In this document: positions 13,301 to 28,079 of the stretch, one piece after another
Layout: each line of letters begins with the position of its first letter
Numbering within the stretch: the first letter of the stretch is position 1
DNA from: Phoronis australis
Lineage: Eukaryota; Phoronida; Phoronidae
Assembly (NCBI GenBank): GCA_002633005.1
Contig: NMRA01000278.1
Span: forward strand, 176,048 to 240,047
Length of the DNA stretch: 64,000 bases
Direction: 5' to 3'
Notes under the pieces: generated by a model
Database searches by the model: none
What the model was told of the DNA's origin: nothing
What the model saw: the letters and a program-made list of their open reading frames with translations, nothing else
Program-made: the position numbers and the translations under genes

Positions 13301-16300
13301 AACAGAATGAGGAGTCGAGTGGACCACGTCATGTTTTACTGCGTTAATTATCTTAAGCATTACCTCTTACGCTCTCACTGTTGTAAACAATACGAATTTG
13401 ATCAATAACAATTGTTTAGTTGGTATGAATAAGGGTCTTGCTTCCTGCTTGTCTATATATATTCTATTGTTCTTAAAAAACTCCTGAGCTAATTCAATAA
13501 ACAATTCACTAACTAACAGCGAATTGTCGTGATGAGATTTCTCAGGTTTCAATATAATCCATCGAAACGGTAATATGCAAGTAGTTGACACGGCTTTTGT
13601 CTGGTTTCAGATATCAACGAATGCTTGGACTCCCCGTGTGACTCAAACGCAAGGTGCTCTAATACTGCTGGGTCATACGTCTGTCGATGCAATGACGGAT
13701 TTTCAGGGGATGGTTGGAACTGCAAAGGTCTGCATGTCTTTTCATTGCACGCATTTGGCTACTTGGGAGGCGCCATGTGATATAATAATATATACCTTTC
13801 AATAGATTCCTAAAATGAACACAACGTTTCTTATAATGTGTCTACTGTGGTGTTGTTCTAACTGAATACCCAAACTGCGTGACGTGTGACACTGTATCTG
13901 GTAATATGAGGGATCCGGCCGGTAGATAGAGAATTGTGACCAATTGTTCAATTTGTTGGTATTTGTATAGCATGTACGTCTTTTTTAGCCGCGCCTTTCG
14001 TCGATGAAACCCTCGACCCTTGTAACCCGAGCCACATAACCGTTCTTCATCATTTGCTGTCCGATATTCCTGAGAGAAGTGCCAACTTCTCGATGACCCA
14101 TAACGCCGACAAACTTCTCTGTGACAGAACCTTGCGGGAAGGTAATAATTTGGTTACACCTTTGGTTAACAACCATAACAGAGTACATTGCCATACTGTA
14201 TTTGTGTTTTTTTGTAATGTTCGTTCCATTTTAGCTTAGAAAACTAACTTCAAACTATCAGCCTTTAGGAATGTGCATGAGACAATAATGAAAAATAGCT
14301 CGTTGATTTGCTCAAAGGAAGACAAGTGAGCATTATTCATTGGTAGTTGCTGCCTCCATCCTCCTTTAGTGGTAAGTTCAACTAAAGATGGCGTTAACAT
14401 GAATGAATTTGCAATTGAATTGTCAATGCAACAATTGTCTTACTTCCACTCATACACAAGCGTACACCTGTGTGTTGCATCTGTTTTCAAGGTTGGTATT
14501 TTTTTGGTGGCCCCACGCAGCCCGGACAGTCGTCTCTCCAGACACTTGATATGCCGACTCATTGTGTAGAAGAATACCGTTGCGGTACACGGTATCCCAT
14601 CTGGCTGACAGGTGAGGGGGGGGGGCGACCTAAGAGAGGAATTAAGCTGATGTCGGTTTTGAAGAGAATAAATGGCCAGGAGCTGGGCCCCTTTCATCAG
14701 AAGTGCCTTCATAGGCACGAGTCAGAAATTCTGTCTTAAGTTTCACGCAACCGTACTCGATGAAAGCAAAATACATGTATGAAATCACAGACATATGCCC
14801 GTAATTACTAGTTAAGCAGATAGTTTGTATGATATGCTCGGCCAGTTGTGTTGTGTTTATAATAACGTGAACAAAAACTTTGTTCAGGAACAACACAGTG
14901 GGACGAACACGCCAAATATTCTGACTTAGTTCAAAGCTATTTTTATGAAGCAGAAACGTTCTGTAAGAATAAGAGATAACTTTGCAATTTTAACGGTTGA
15001 TGCAACTATTTTTAGTAATCACAAATTGGTGTGAGTCTGGGTGCGACACTCTTCAACGCTGGTGGCGACTGATAAGTCATTCTTACAAAAAACATTTACC
15101 ATCAGTTTTGAAGAGATTTCGTTGGGAAGTCTGACCTTACTGTCCCGGTACGTAAAGAAAATTCTTCTCCTGAGCACCTATTCTCAAAGCATGCGTCAAC
15201 ACCATCACCTTATTTAATCCTAGGCACCCTTCCATCTCCGAATGAGGGTATCGTCAACAGGCAAGCATGTCTGGCGACTGAAGACAACTGTTGTGCCTAC
15301 ACAATTGCCTTGAAACTGAAGGCGTGCAGTCCGCAGCTGGTTGCGTACTACTTGACTCCGACGGAACGGTGCTACGCAGCTTATTGTTTTGGTACAGCTT
15401 TCGTTTTTGCGTATGGAGTCTTTCACTGACGTTCAGTCTTGATTTTTGCAAGGACGCTAGTTACTGTAACTGTGACTGAGATACATAGAATTTGCATTTT
15501 TAGCGAAAATTCATCTAAGTGACATATTTTCTCATGAAAAAGTGTCAAATTACCTACCGACGTGATTACGTCACAGACAGGTGGTTTATCAAATAGTAAA
15601 TGGGTGAAAAAGTTCACCAGTTTTGTACAACTGTAGGCTAAATTAATCTCCGTTCACGCAATATCTTGTACAACCGTCGCCGCGCCAACAACCTCCAAGT
15701 TTTCACATACGACTCCGCAAGGATTTATAACTGGCTACCTGTCGCGATCTTTAAACCACAGGCGCTTGGGTTTATCGCAAATGACGTCACTCAATAATAT
15801 ATATAAGAAAACATAAAGGTTGGACACTTAAACTTTGCCAAGCCGAGGCTCCCAACTTCAGCCGTCCAAAATCCAAATAAAATCTGCGTGCACCTCCCTT
15901 AGTCTGATGTTGCAGAAACCTTCGAAGCCTTATCTTTCCTAGATCCCATTAACTGTCTTCGTGAGTGGTGAATTGGCGATGGAATTTCCAAAACAATCTC
16001 AAAACTCTGAATTCAAGGACGAAATAGTAAACATGGCGGATTTCATTTATATTTGACATAAATATGTGAGTAATTACATTTATTTGGCAATAAAGTGCTC
16101 TCTGCTTCTCATGATCAAGTAGTCGAGGGATTGACGATGAAAGTCGCGCGAAATTAGACTTTCGGATTTAGCTCGGGAGCGTCCGTCAAAAACCCGGATG
16201 TGCGAAGACCGTCTGCCATGACATCACGGAATCACTTCCTTGAATTTGTGATTTTGGCATTCTTTTGGCATTTTTGTCGCCAAATCACCACTCGAAGGCA

Positions 16301-19300
16301 ATTTGAAGAGATCGAATGAAAGAAAGTATTCTAAGAGTTGTCCAATGCTAGTTTCGTGGAGTTCCATGCACATTTGAGTAGAAAATTCTGAGCAAACAGA
16401 TTTCGAGTGTCCAACCTTTATGTTTTCTTATAATATACTATTGAGTGACGTCATTTGCGATAAACCCAAGCGCCTGTGCTTTAAACGTACTGTTACAGAG
16501 CCATACTCCTTCATTTGCACGTCTCCCTATAGTTGAACAACTTGAACAACTTGTCTTGACGTGTTGAAACTGTAGCTAGGTATCATTAAGAATGTAGACA
16601 GTCGATATAGCATTCCATTTCAATTTTTATCCCCGGCAATACAATTGGGACTCCAAGTACTCGTGCTATGTTTCAGGAGACCACGTGCCGTGCCCCAACG
16701 GAGAGGTGTCGCCGACAGGATTTTCACCTGGTTGCCGACGTACGTTCCGCCATATGCATAGACATGTGTTTTCATCAAAGAGAAATGTTTATCTAGATTT
16801 TATTCCTAGACCAGTGATCACCTAAATGAACTGAAGGTTTAACTTATACGTCAGTTTTGAGTCTTGAGTAAAATTTGGCGACTACTGTACGTGCCCTGCA
16901 GTAACGAGTATGCAGTATTACGTCAAGTTGCAGTCACAGTTTTTCAAGTGAAAATGGTATTTGAAATTCAGTGCAAAATCACAACGAACATGATCAAAAT
17001 TGGTTGCCAGCAAATCTGAAAATTTTAGAGATGACATTGCGCGCACATTTCAAATCTCTTAATGTTAAGAAAGTTTTGCTTAATGCTTTGTACTTTTCCT
17101 TTCTCGTCACGGCAGCTTCAAACGTCACCGAACTACAAATCGCTCCACTTGTATCTCTGGATGTTCATGGGGACGAGTTCAACTTTACGTGTAACGTCAC
17201 AATACCTGACAGTGGAAAGGAGAGAGAAGTGAACATTGTATGGTTGGCGGGAGACACCCGAATACAATTCATGAAGGACATAGCTCGCCATTCCATGGTC
17301 ACAGACAATTTATACGGGAAAACTTTGGCCTCCTATTTTGGCAGAAATGTATGGCAATTTGAAATCACTTATATCCACTGTAATTTAAACCTTTTGTTGC
17401 AACGAGACGTGCTGAAGTGACGACGCATGTATCATTGTTGCTCATACCGTCTGTACAATGCTATACATGTACAAACTGTTGTAACTCTCATGAAATATTT
17501 GGAGCTCCATTTGGCTAGGTTTTATTACTCAGGAGTTCCATTTAAACCCCAAAACACTGTTATATGGCTCAAGTGCAAAGTAGGACACTTTGTTTCACCA
17601 GACTTTGCTCTAGCCGCGTGTAGTCACGTGCGTCTTCAGCAGGTACATATATCGCAGTCATACACCCGTTGACGAAATCTAATAGTCATCAGCCCTCGAG
17701 AGCGAGGAATATGGAGATCAAAGTTTAACTGTTGGCGTTTTTACGTTTCTGTAGTTAGTAACATTTTTACCATAACGAGGCCCGTCAAATTTTATGGTTC
17801 GTTAGGCATTAAACACCCGGTATCTTATGCTTGGTCTTATATGTCGCTAAAGTTTCCTTTTCTACTGTTTTGTAGATTTCATGCAAAGCCAGGTACTTTA
17901 CAACAGGTGGAGTGTACAGTCAATGGAGGATAAGCAATATAAAACCGTACAATATTGAGGTTGGTGGATCAAGAGCGACTGATGTCAGTCCCTTATTAAA
18001 GTTTACGTTAATGATGAAGCGTCGCACCAGAGGGCACCAAGCTCAATTTTGACGAGTTTACCTTGAGTGGTCGTCACCTGGGAGCATGTTGTAATAATTA
18101 TACCTGTACCCAGACTCGACTCAGACTCAAACTCGAAAAATGCCCAGTCACCCAGAATATTTCAACTGCAAGTGTGTTAGCTTACCAGAAGCTATCTGCC
18201 ACGCAACTAGTCAATCTTTGAATCAAGTTTCGAGTAGCTGAGATTAAACTCGCGCCCTGGTGTTTCATTATTTTTACCTCCCAAGAGAAATATAAAAGTT
18301 GTATGGCACCTGAATAACTCCGAGGTTAAAATTGTATCACGTGGTTCTGTCTGACGAGACGAGGGTTCCTATGTCCATGTAACCTTGATTGACTCTCCCA
18401 AAGAGTTAGCAACGTGTACGGCATAAGAAGGCTTTGTGAGAAGTTTCAAAACATGTTGTTGTGTTTCAAGGTTTTTGGAATTTGTTAATGTACTACTGTA
18501 CGACAGGATGCCATCTTTTAAAAGTTTTAATTAGAAGGTTTGAGATTTAGCTTGATATCACTATGTTGCACCTGAACGACCTTTAGAAACATAAATCCAT
18601 CTTAAAAATATCATGTTTCATAACAGGTTCTGAGTAAGTTTGACCAGCCTGTGGAAATTGATGAAAACGAGGTCTTCAACGTAACGTTTCGACTTGCTGC
18701 ACCGTACATAGGCGACCAACCCTTAGATATCGTGTCGTATGTTCCGGAGGGCAACACAGATGGCGCCTATTGCTCGGACGGGGAGCCGATTCCTCAACTG
18801 GTTACGGAATCAAGTTGTGGCGTTCAAATCACGAGATATAATTGGCAGAACAATCATGTCATTACTTTGCGAGCAACGGTTGATGGCAAAATTGAACGTG
18901 TAAGTTGTTAAAAAGCATGTCAAAATACCACGCATATGTTGCTCCGTAGTATAAGCACAAACTTCCGTTAGTGCCGCCAATTTGTACCATATAGGCCTAC
19001 ATGTAATCAAATACTGCGCCACATTCTTCATGACAAGCCGTTTACACTATAGCATTTTTATTTGAAAACACAACCGATCGACCTTCCGTGCACAATATTC
19101 CAGATAAAACAGCAATCAAAACAAAACTTGTTTTTCTCGGATTCTGCTCAAGCGCCAGTTCCCGGCATTGTTAGACACTGACAACAAAAAGAATCTAAGC
19201 TGAGACTCCAGGGTGTCACCTGCGAACATAAAGATGCATAATTCGAATGCTAGAATTGTGGCATGAAATTAGTTAATTATAAAGTCTATTTTAAACTTCA

Positions 19301-22300
19301 GAGTAGGTTCTAAATCCATAACCAAACATGAGCGTCTCTGATTTGCTTTCTATGTGTAAAACTTGTTAAGACCTTAAATATTAAATTTAAATGAGAATTT
19401 GTCAGGACAGGACTTTTAAGTCTTAAAACATACAATCGTCATGTTTCATTTTAGTCACGTTGGACGTTCCTTTAGGAAAATAAAGTAGTGGACTTTTATT
19501 CGAGTAAGTCCCTATACTCTGGCGAATTTGATAGGTCATACGAACCCGGGAAACTGGGACGAACGAATTCGGCGTATACATGTACAAGGTACGTCATACG
19601 TCTACATGGATTTGCTTCTTTGTACATAACAAGTTCTGGACCCTACTAATAGCTCAACTATAACCATTGTTAAATTTTTTAAACAGAATCAACAAGCGAC
19701 CCAGGTAGTAAAGGTTCGCTCATCATTGAACGACGTAGTGACTGATCTTCTACCAAGCGACATAAAGGTAAAGCACGACTGCGCTCCGTAGAGCAAGTTT
19801 CTAATTTGTTAATCAAAATCACTTGACGCAGTCAGGCGAGTGGAAAGCAAACGTTCCGTTTCATTAGCGAAAATAATTGTTCGTGTTAAGTGTCTTGCTC
19901 AGCATCATATTGTTTTGGTAACGATTGAGTAACACTAGGTAATATAGTCTCAATTCAAAGGTACATGTGTTACAATATATTTTGTCCTCGGATCTTGGTT
20001 CACCGTCCTTGTTCAAAGATGTCGCACTTTGGTGCGGATTTTGGTGAAATTTCCAAACTCCAATTCTATTTGATCAGTGCCGTCACACCAAAGCCTATTA
20101 CAAAGCCAATTTGTGAATGGAGTACTTTTGATGGTTTCACTCTCGTGATGGCGATGCGACCAACCCAAACAAAGGTGGCGGTTCACACCAACGGGCGCAG
20201 ACGATAGCACGACAATAACTGCATTCTGCTCGAATAAACGTAAACAGTAGCAGTTCACTCACTACATTATGACACATTCAAAGAGATTGAATGGAATAGC
20301 GAGTGTTTTATGCCACCGACCCGGCAGCCGTGTCATACCCGACAGAACTGTTCTAAGTTATCTGCCACGATTACTGATTTTGGACTTTTTAAAAATAATA
20401 TGTTTTATGATATATTATATTAACTTAATAAAAATAAAACTATTGGAAAAATTTTTAGATAAAGTAAACACGCCACATGTGGCCTCGTCTCGCGACCTAA
20501 CGAATATCAGTCGGCTCCATCCGGGACTCGAACACGGAACCGTTCAGCTCACCGTGAAGACACTCTAGTCATTAGGTCGTGTGGCCACAGGTGGCGTGCT
20601 GAACAGACTTAAAAATGTTTTCGATACATCTTTCCACAACCGTTTAATTAAGAATTGCATATTGTCTGCGTACATTTTATTTTGAGCATCTACTATACGC
20701 ACTTTTGGTAGAAACAAAATTTGTTTTAGAATAACACAGTGACTGTATGGTTGGATTTTTTGTTTACCTAGTGTAAGTGCAATTGTTATGTCACCTTTCT
20801 GTTAATTTCTATTCTTATGTGTCAAAAGATGACCCTCACCTGCTCAAAGACCCTTGTAGAAGTGATAAACATGCTTTGTGTATGCCTCATCTCTGCATCG
20901 TTATTGGAGGTGTACGTTGTCAAGTTTTCACTTGATTTTGACTGAGGAGGTCTCCTGGAGTTGTATAGTGTCTAGACCCAGTGTTCTGGATCACTTTAGT
21001 TGTCTTTTAAATGATATTGATATTTTTTCTTAGTAAGAGTTCTTTTAGAAATAACCATCGTTAGCCATACATGTACTTAGATAAACTACTCAATGCCTTG
21101 CAGTGCACGTGGTGCCGTATTGATTGTCGTCTGCTTCACATCAATAACAAGTGTTATCTTTACTCCATTAATTTTGAAAGATTCTCGGACTTCAATGGTG
21201 TGAGAAAATGTGGAATAAAACAAGACACTGCGTAGATCTCTTGCCTTATGGTATATTTTTTCTGATGAAAACATTTTGTTGTGTTATGCAGTTAGAATGA
21301 ATTGTACACAACAAATATGAAGGAAGTTCTGATATAACGCATTTATTAATGATAATTCAATTCCAATTATGTTTCTTATGAATACCAGACGCTAGTTGTT
21401 TGTTGTGCTACACGTAATAAAAATATTCACAATTCATTGCTCGTATCAACGGGTCATTTTTGTTAATATCATGAAAAGCTAGAGCAGATTCACCTTCAAA
21501 CACAAACAACCTTGAAACACGGTTTTGACATGAGATGACCCTCTACCGTTAGCAGTCACCTAATCCTCTGCTTTGTACAGTACACTTCAAACAGCGGTTT
21601 ACCTACCCCCAGCAAGTATAGTGATTTTCAACACTTCAGATGTGATTAAAATAAAACATTGTCCAAATTTTAACGCTTCCACTGCGGTAGACAGGTTACA
21701 CGATAAACTCGTGAGCATTGATGGTCTGCTAATGTCTGTTCACCGAACGCGAAAGCTTTCGGTGTCGTATTTAGGATCCCTTGTTACCGTCTGTGAGTTC
21801 TACCGGCGTAGGCGCCTGCTGTTTAGAATGTCTCTCACTGATCTACAAATGGATTAAATTTGGTTTTAGAGCTCGTATAAAACCTGTGAAAAAGATATTT
21901 TGGTCGTACTGTAGTATCCTCTTGTTACATGCATATAATTTGCATATCATTTGCATCCTTGTCTCCACAGTTCCAGCTTGGCGTCAGTCAGTGCATAACG
22001 GTACTCGGGTTTCGTGCCAAAGTAGCCGGATGAAAGCTACACGATATGTATTAAATTAAAGCAAATAATCCCAAAGGTAAATATGTGAGCTCACAACAAA
22101 TCACTACTTCATCTGTTAGTTAGCCAGAGTCACCATGACCCGTGGGTCCTACATCTGCTTTGGTCACAGCGCCACCACGCGAATTAGTTTTCTAATGTAC
22201 CCCATTGTCAAAATTGCACAGCAATTCTCTAGGAAACCATCTAACTCTCTCAGCTCTATTCTTGGCGCGATACTGTATTGTATTGCTCTCTTACAGGTTC

Positions 22301-25300
22301 TTGTTAAAGATAAAGATAGAATGGTTGCAATGTGTAGAAGTACAAACGACCCTCATATGACGTCATTTGATGGCATGTACGTATATGTACATGTATACTG
22401 TAGTCTGTATCTTATGAATTGTGTTGTTCATAACTTAGCTTAGCAAGCGAATCAACTCAGCAATTTGCTTGTATATCTTTATGTTACACGTGTTTTATAT
22501 CCTTGTGTAATATCAACAAGTCATTATTTACTGACGCTTCCAATTTTGCGATGACTTCGTAAGACCCGGCCGGTGGGGATGCAACTTACAGGTATGTAGC
22601 TGCTTTAAAAAATTCTAAAATTTCTTTTTCTATTTGCATCATCTTCCAGCTTAGCTACATTGGCATGACGTTTCGGTCGGGCTTTTGCCGATAAAATTCC
22701 GTCGTCACAACGTTCTGAGGAGAGTGAGCACGGATATTTGGTACACGTCATGGCGATTAGCATTTTGGATTGCTGTTTTGCATCATTTTGCTTTTCTTTT
22801 CTTTTACGAAAAAGTTGTTTTCTTTCACGAACTATGATAAATGTGCCAGATATCCTTGCGCAAGCTTCCGATAACGCTGTAACAACTTTAAGAGAGCGGA
22901 AGAAATGGCCTACCGGAAGATCGTGCACCCCAATGTAGTAAATGGACTAGAGCTTTGAGAATATAAGCCAATAGATTTAGAAATGACTGAATAACTAGGT
23001 CGTCGAAAGCGCGGAGACCGTCTGTAACTTCATACCTAGGACTATAAAATATATATTACTCCCAACTTCATATAGTGTGTAAAGTTTCCGTTAATCACGG
23101 GATCATAGAAAGCATGGAAACCGCCTGTACCTTCATAAACTGCGTAAATTGTCCGGGAATTGCTACTTTTTTGAAAGACAATATGTTGTGTTCAGAACTC
23201 AAATTATTGGCAGTGGATGTTCAAAGAAAGGTGGTAGGCTAAAGTTAACATTTTTCTTTCTTTCACACAGGCATTATGAGCTGCAAAAGCCCGGAGAGTT
23301 CGTGCTCTACAAACACAAGACAGAACTACTGGAGGTACTTTTTGACTGTTGCACCTCCTCTCATGTCAGTGCTTGCAATCAGCGCGAAAATTGTTTCTTT
23401 TTGCTAGTGTAGTAAAATATTGAATGTCTTATACCTACAGTCTCTACATTCAGTTTATGCCTACAAATTTGCCTACTCTTGAGAGAAAATCTGATATTTT
23501 CATCCAAAAGTCGTTGATGAAAGAATAGTAAAAGTCAAGTGAACATTTTTGTCTTATATACATGGAGCCTGACCGAAACTTAAACTAGGATCTCTTCTCG
23601 TATCTGTAATAATAACTTAAATCAGAATCAATGGCACGTATTTTTAACAAGAACGTAAATCAGAATCTCTTGCACGTATTTTTAACAAGAACTTAAATCA
23701 GAATCTCTTGCTCGTATTTTTAACAAGAACTTAAATCAGAATCTCTTGCCCATATCTGTAATAATAACTTAAATCAGAATCTCTTGTCCCTATCTGTAAC
23801 AATAACTTAAATCGTGTCTATTATTTTTAGGGCGATTCTCATCTGGAGACATTTTGAACATACATCATGGTCCAAAGTATTATTCTGGACAACTTCTTAT
23901 TCTGAGTTTTTAACACCAAAATCAGAATTCGATGTTGATAAAATATAAGTGTCTCGTGGATTCCGAAATGTTCCAAAAGTGTCGTTTTAAATAACAGGAG
24001 TCACGTGACGTGTCATGAAATACCCTAAATGTTCCAAAAATGTCGTGTAAAATAACAGAGTCTCGTGTTGTGAAAATACCCGAATCACATCCTGTTTTAA
24101 AACACCAACACCAGCTTCTTATTATACACTTAAAACTCATGAGAGCCGTCTTACGTAAATGTAGTCATTAGGCTCTTCGAGAGCCAGAGAAAGAGAGAGA
24201 GAGAGGGGGGGNCAAAAATGTCGTGTAAAATAACAGAGTCACGTGTTGTGAAAATACCCCAATCACATCCTGTTTTAAAACACCAACACCAGCTTCTTAT
24301 TATACACTTAAAACTCATGAGAGCCGTCTTACGTAAATGTAGTCATTAGGCTCTTCGAGAGCCAGAGAAAGAGAGAGGGGGGGAACAGGGAGAGGGCGGG
24401 GGAGGAACAGGGAGGGGGTGGGGGAGAAGGAAAGGGAGAGGCACAGGGAGGGGGAGAAATAGCGTCTACAACCACCATTCATTGTTCTCACTTGTCTGGT
24501 CACTTTACTTAACCGTACACCCAGTAGGATCAGTGATTCCCCATAGCAAGTCTGTTCATTTGATTTTACTTCTGGCTGTTTGAAATAGGGGGTACGTGTC
24601 ATGTTAGTCTACCGTTATGCTGTCGACGAGAGGTTTGCCAACTTCACATATACGAACTCTTCATTATTTCGGCCGAGATCACCATTCTCTTTGACTATTC
24701 GTTGCCCTGTTATTTTTGATAGCTCTCAAGTTTTAAGCGTAATAATTTCATGATTTCTACACTTGAGATGTATAGGTAAAAACTGCGGTTTTCATCTCCA
24801 CTTTCTGTACATTCATAGGTCCACGCTCAGTACAAAAGCTGCAACCAGGACGGGTCTAAACCATTCTGCAACTGCGCAGTGTTCATCTTAGCTCGTGGTG
24901 ACGTCATAGTGATTGACAAATGTGGAAAAGGGGTCATCAACCTGAAAAGATGGAGATTGCCCAACAGACTGCGCTATCGTGCTGTAAAGTCGTGCAAAGG
25001 GTTTGATAACGTTAACGTTTTACAAGAAAATGGCGGTAAAAAATACGAGGTAGGTTTGCTGACGAGAATCCCATCCTAACGTGCAATTGGTCAAGGACAT
25101 AAGTTTCATCATGCTTTAGCTGTAGCATTAAGAAAAGGTACTTTGCCTATTTACATCAACATACTTAACATAATTTTCAAACAAAAGGTGGTGTTGTGTA
25201 TTGTTTTACAGTAAGTGGCGTAAACTAAAACCGGTACTGGAAGCTAATGAACGAAACTACATTTGTATGTCTGTAGTCGTCATGCTTCATTGTTATTTGA

Positions 25301-28048
25301 GTTTGATGTCATTTTAATGAATCCATTTAACACTTGTCAACGTGAATTCTGTCGTAATTTATGAACTCCATCTCACATACATGTAAGAGTCCGGTGAGGA
25401 ATGTATTTTAAAGTTTATGAGTTTTAGCATGAAGCTTGAAAACTTCTTCATATTTATGAAGATTGACACCTGCTGCTTAAAGTCACTGTGGGCGCGGAAG
25501 AACACTCACGGATTAAATATCGATATTTAGCGGCTGTGTGTTTGCTTTTTTGTAAAGCAATGTGAGGATTATAACTACAACTCTCATGTTTAGAATCGTC
25601 TTTCCCTGACATAGTTTTTTATACTTAAAGTTGTACCTTGAATTAATCGAAGAATTTTGACAATTGTGCATTCTTTCTGTATTTCTCCATACATGTATCA
25701 GCAAGGTAAGGCGCTACTTTGTACATTCAGTTCATAACCAGTGTTGCCAAACGCTATGCTTTACACTATTTGTAACCAGAACTGGTCATAGATTGTAACA
25801 AAAAGTGCAAGTTATCAGACGCGCATGTGTAAATGCAGATGTAATATTAAGCGTGTCACAAGGATAATCTTCAGGTTTCCTTCGAAAAGTTTTGTTCCTC
25901 TAATTTGTGCCTTGAAGTCTGTGCAGCTTTCGTCGGTCTACTTATTGACTTTTATGGTTCCCAGGCATATACCCATTGTTTTCTTCAGCTATTCGAAAAG
26001 CGGATTCAAGGTTCCTAGTGGGCACGTCCCATTCTCCACAAGCTTCAAAAAAGAAATCGACTCACTGTTTTAAGGTTTTCGCGAAAATGTCACATATTTT
26101 TGTGTATAGGCCGTTTTGCAGCATTCTTGATCTACCAATGACTTACAAAAAGTTTGAAAGATTGGTGCAATTAACCACTGTTTTCGTGGATGGGGCAGTA
26201 TTGTATAATTATTTAATCACTTAAGCGTCAAGTCACGGATCTGCAGAGAACTGATTATTGATTTTGATGGTCAGATACAATGTAGCGACAGGCTTCATCT
26301 GCAACTTTTTGCACACCAATAAAATCATGGTCAGTATTATTTTCGGAATAGGTGCAATGAGATTTTCCTGATCCTGTTTAAAATCACGCAATTTCACCGC
26401 AGATTGATCCTCGTGTCTTTTTTCGTCCTTGTAGACATAAATATGAAGCATAGCAAAAGGAAAAATATGCTAGAATTTTAGAACGTGTTTTGCAAGTTGA
26501 GTCTCGAAAATTTGAGGTTGCGTTTAACATACGAAGCCAGTTGGCACAGCATGTCTGAGGTGCCCTCTGACAGACTGTCTGATGTGCCCTCTGACAGATT
26601 GTCTGAGATACATATCCTCTCTGATGGACTGTCTGAGATGCCCTCTGACAGTTCCATGCCAAGCACGTAAATTGATTGCATTCTCTGTGATAAAATATTA
26701 AAAAAGTACCTTTGCTCATTGAAGTACAGTAAATCTACCACATCATCTTAAAACCTTAACGTTCCCAAGACTTATTTCAGATTAATATTATATAATCTCA
26801 AAAGTTTTAAAAGACGGCGCTGAAGTCATAACCTATGGAACGCCCCTAGCCTCACCTTGTGACGGGTCTTTTCTGACACGTAACGAGTCATCGAAGCGCG
26901 TCAGAGTTGACTCAAAATGTTCTTCCCAAGTGTGTCAAGTTACCGCCCCATTACTGTGCGGCCAATAAGACGTTGTGGTTTTGTCAGTGATGGCGTACGC
27001 TTCCACTTCAGTCAGTTTTCGTCGTTCTGCGTTAGAGTCACATGTACAGTCAAACATGAAATAAACGAAAGACTGTTTATCCAAATAAACGAAGGCAACG
27101 CTGTGAGTGACGAGGACTTTATGTCTGTGACCTTGATGATTTTTTAAGTGCTTTGCCAACACTTCTGAAGTCCTTGTAGGTTCCATTGGCTTAATCAGTG
27201 AAGATATACTAGTCTTGCTCAGTGGGGACATGACATATTGTGTGGGTTGTGTTTTTGTGCCAGGCAGTGCTGGTCATTTTTTATATTATTTCTTTGTGTC
27301 AAATGCTCAGTGTTTGTAACTGTCAGTGACGTCAACACATGACGATCTCATTGGTTTGGTCAACACACTGTATAACTTAACATTCATTGGTTCTTTTAAG
27401 AACATCGACAGCATCAATGCCGCGTCAGCTGTTAGAAATGACTCGTCTCGTGCCAGAAAAGACCCGTCACAAGGTGACGCTTGTGGCGTTCCATAAAAAG
27501 CGACAAACTTTATTTTTTTGGTTGAATTATTGACAAAACACTTTCGTATATGTCTGCAAAAATATCAAAAGCAAGAAAACATTTCATTCGATTTTTTACC
27601 TATTAGTTTTTTTCTTGTGTTTTTAACTCCCAGTAAGGCACGAATCCACAGTTATAAGAAGCAAACGATTCAGAAGAATCGTCGATCGGTTTTTCAACAA
27701 TATTTGAGCTTTCTTACCGAATACAATAAATTGCAGTGCACTTGTTAATCCAGTAGCCCGTAGCAGCGCCTCCTACGCGGAATGAGCACCGATTTCATGT
27801 CATTTTTGAAAACATTCGTGTTGTGCGGTAAATCCATATGGTCCACATTCTATTTATTAAGTGCACTGTGTTGGTGTGTTATGTTTTTATTGGAGTTAAG
27901 AGCTACAACACTGTGTTGGTGTGGTATGTTTTTATTGGAGTTAAGAGCTACAACACATTTTCGTTTCTGCCGACACTGCGATAAATACAGATGGTCTTGA
28001 AGTGCATTGTGCAAATAAGATGTGATTTTTTCTCGATACACACACACA

Positions 28049-28079
<31 letters not shown>

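Noticed and set aside
21573-22059. Two overlapping frames in gene A intron 14
   Set aside because: No similarity to gene B or to known domains, and intron phases on either side (0 and 0) need no exon here.
24315-24602. 95-codon minus-strand frame with S/L/P-rich sequence
   Set aside because: Translation of the GA/G-rich simple sequence.
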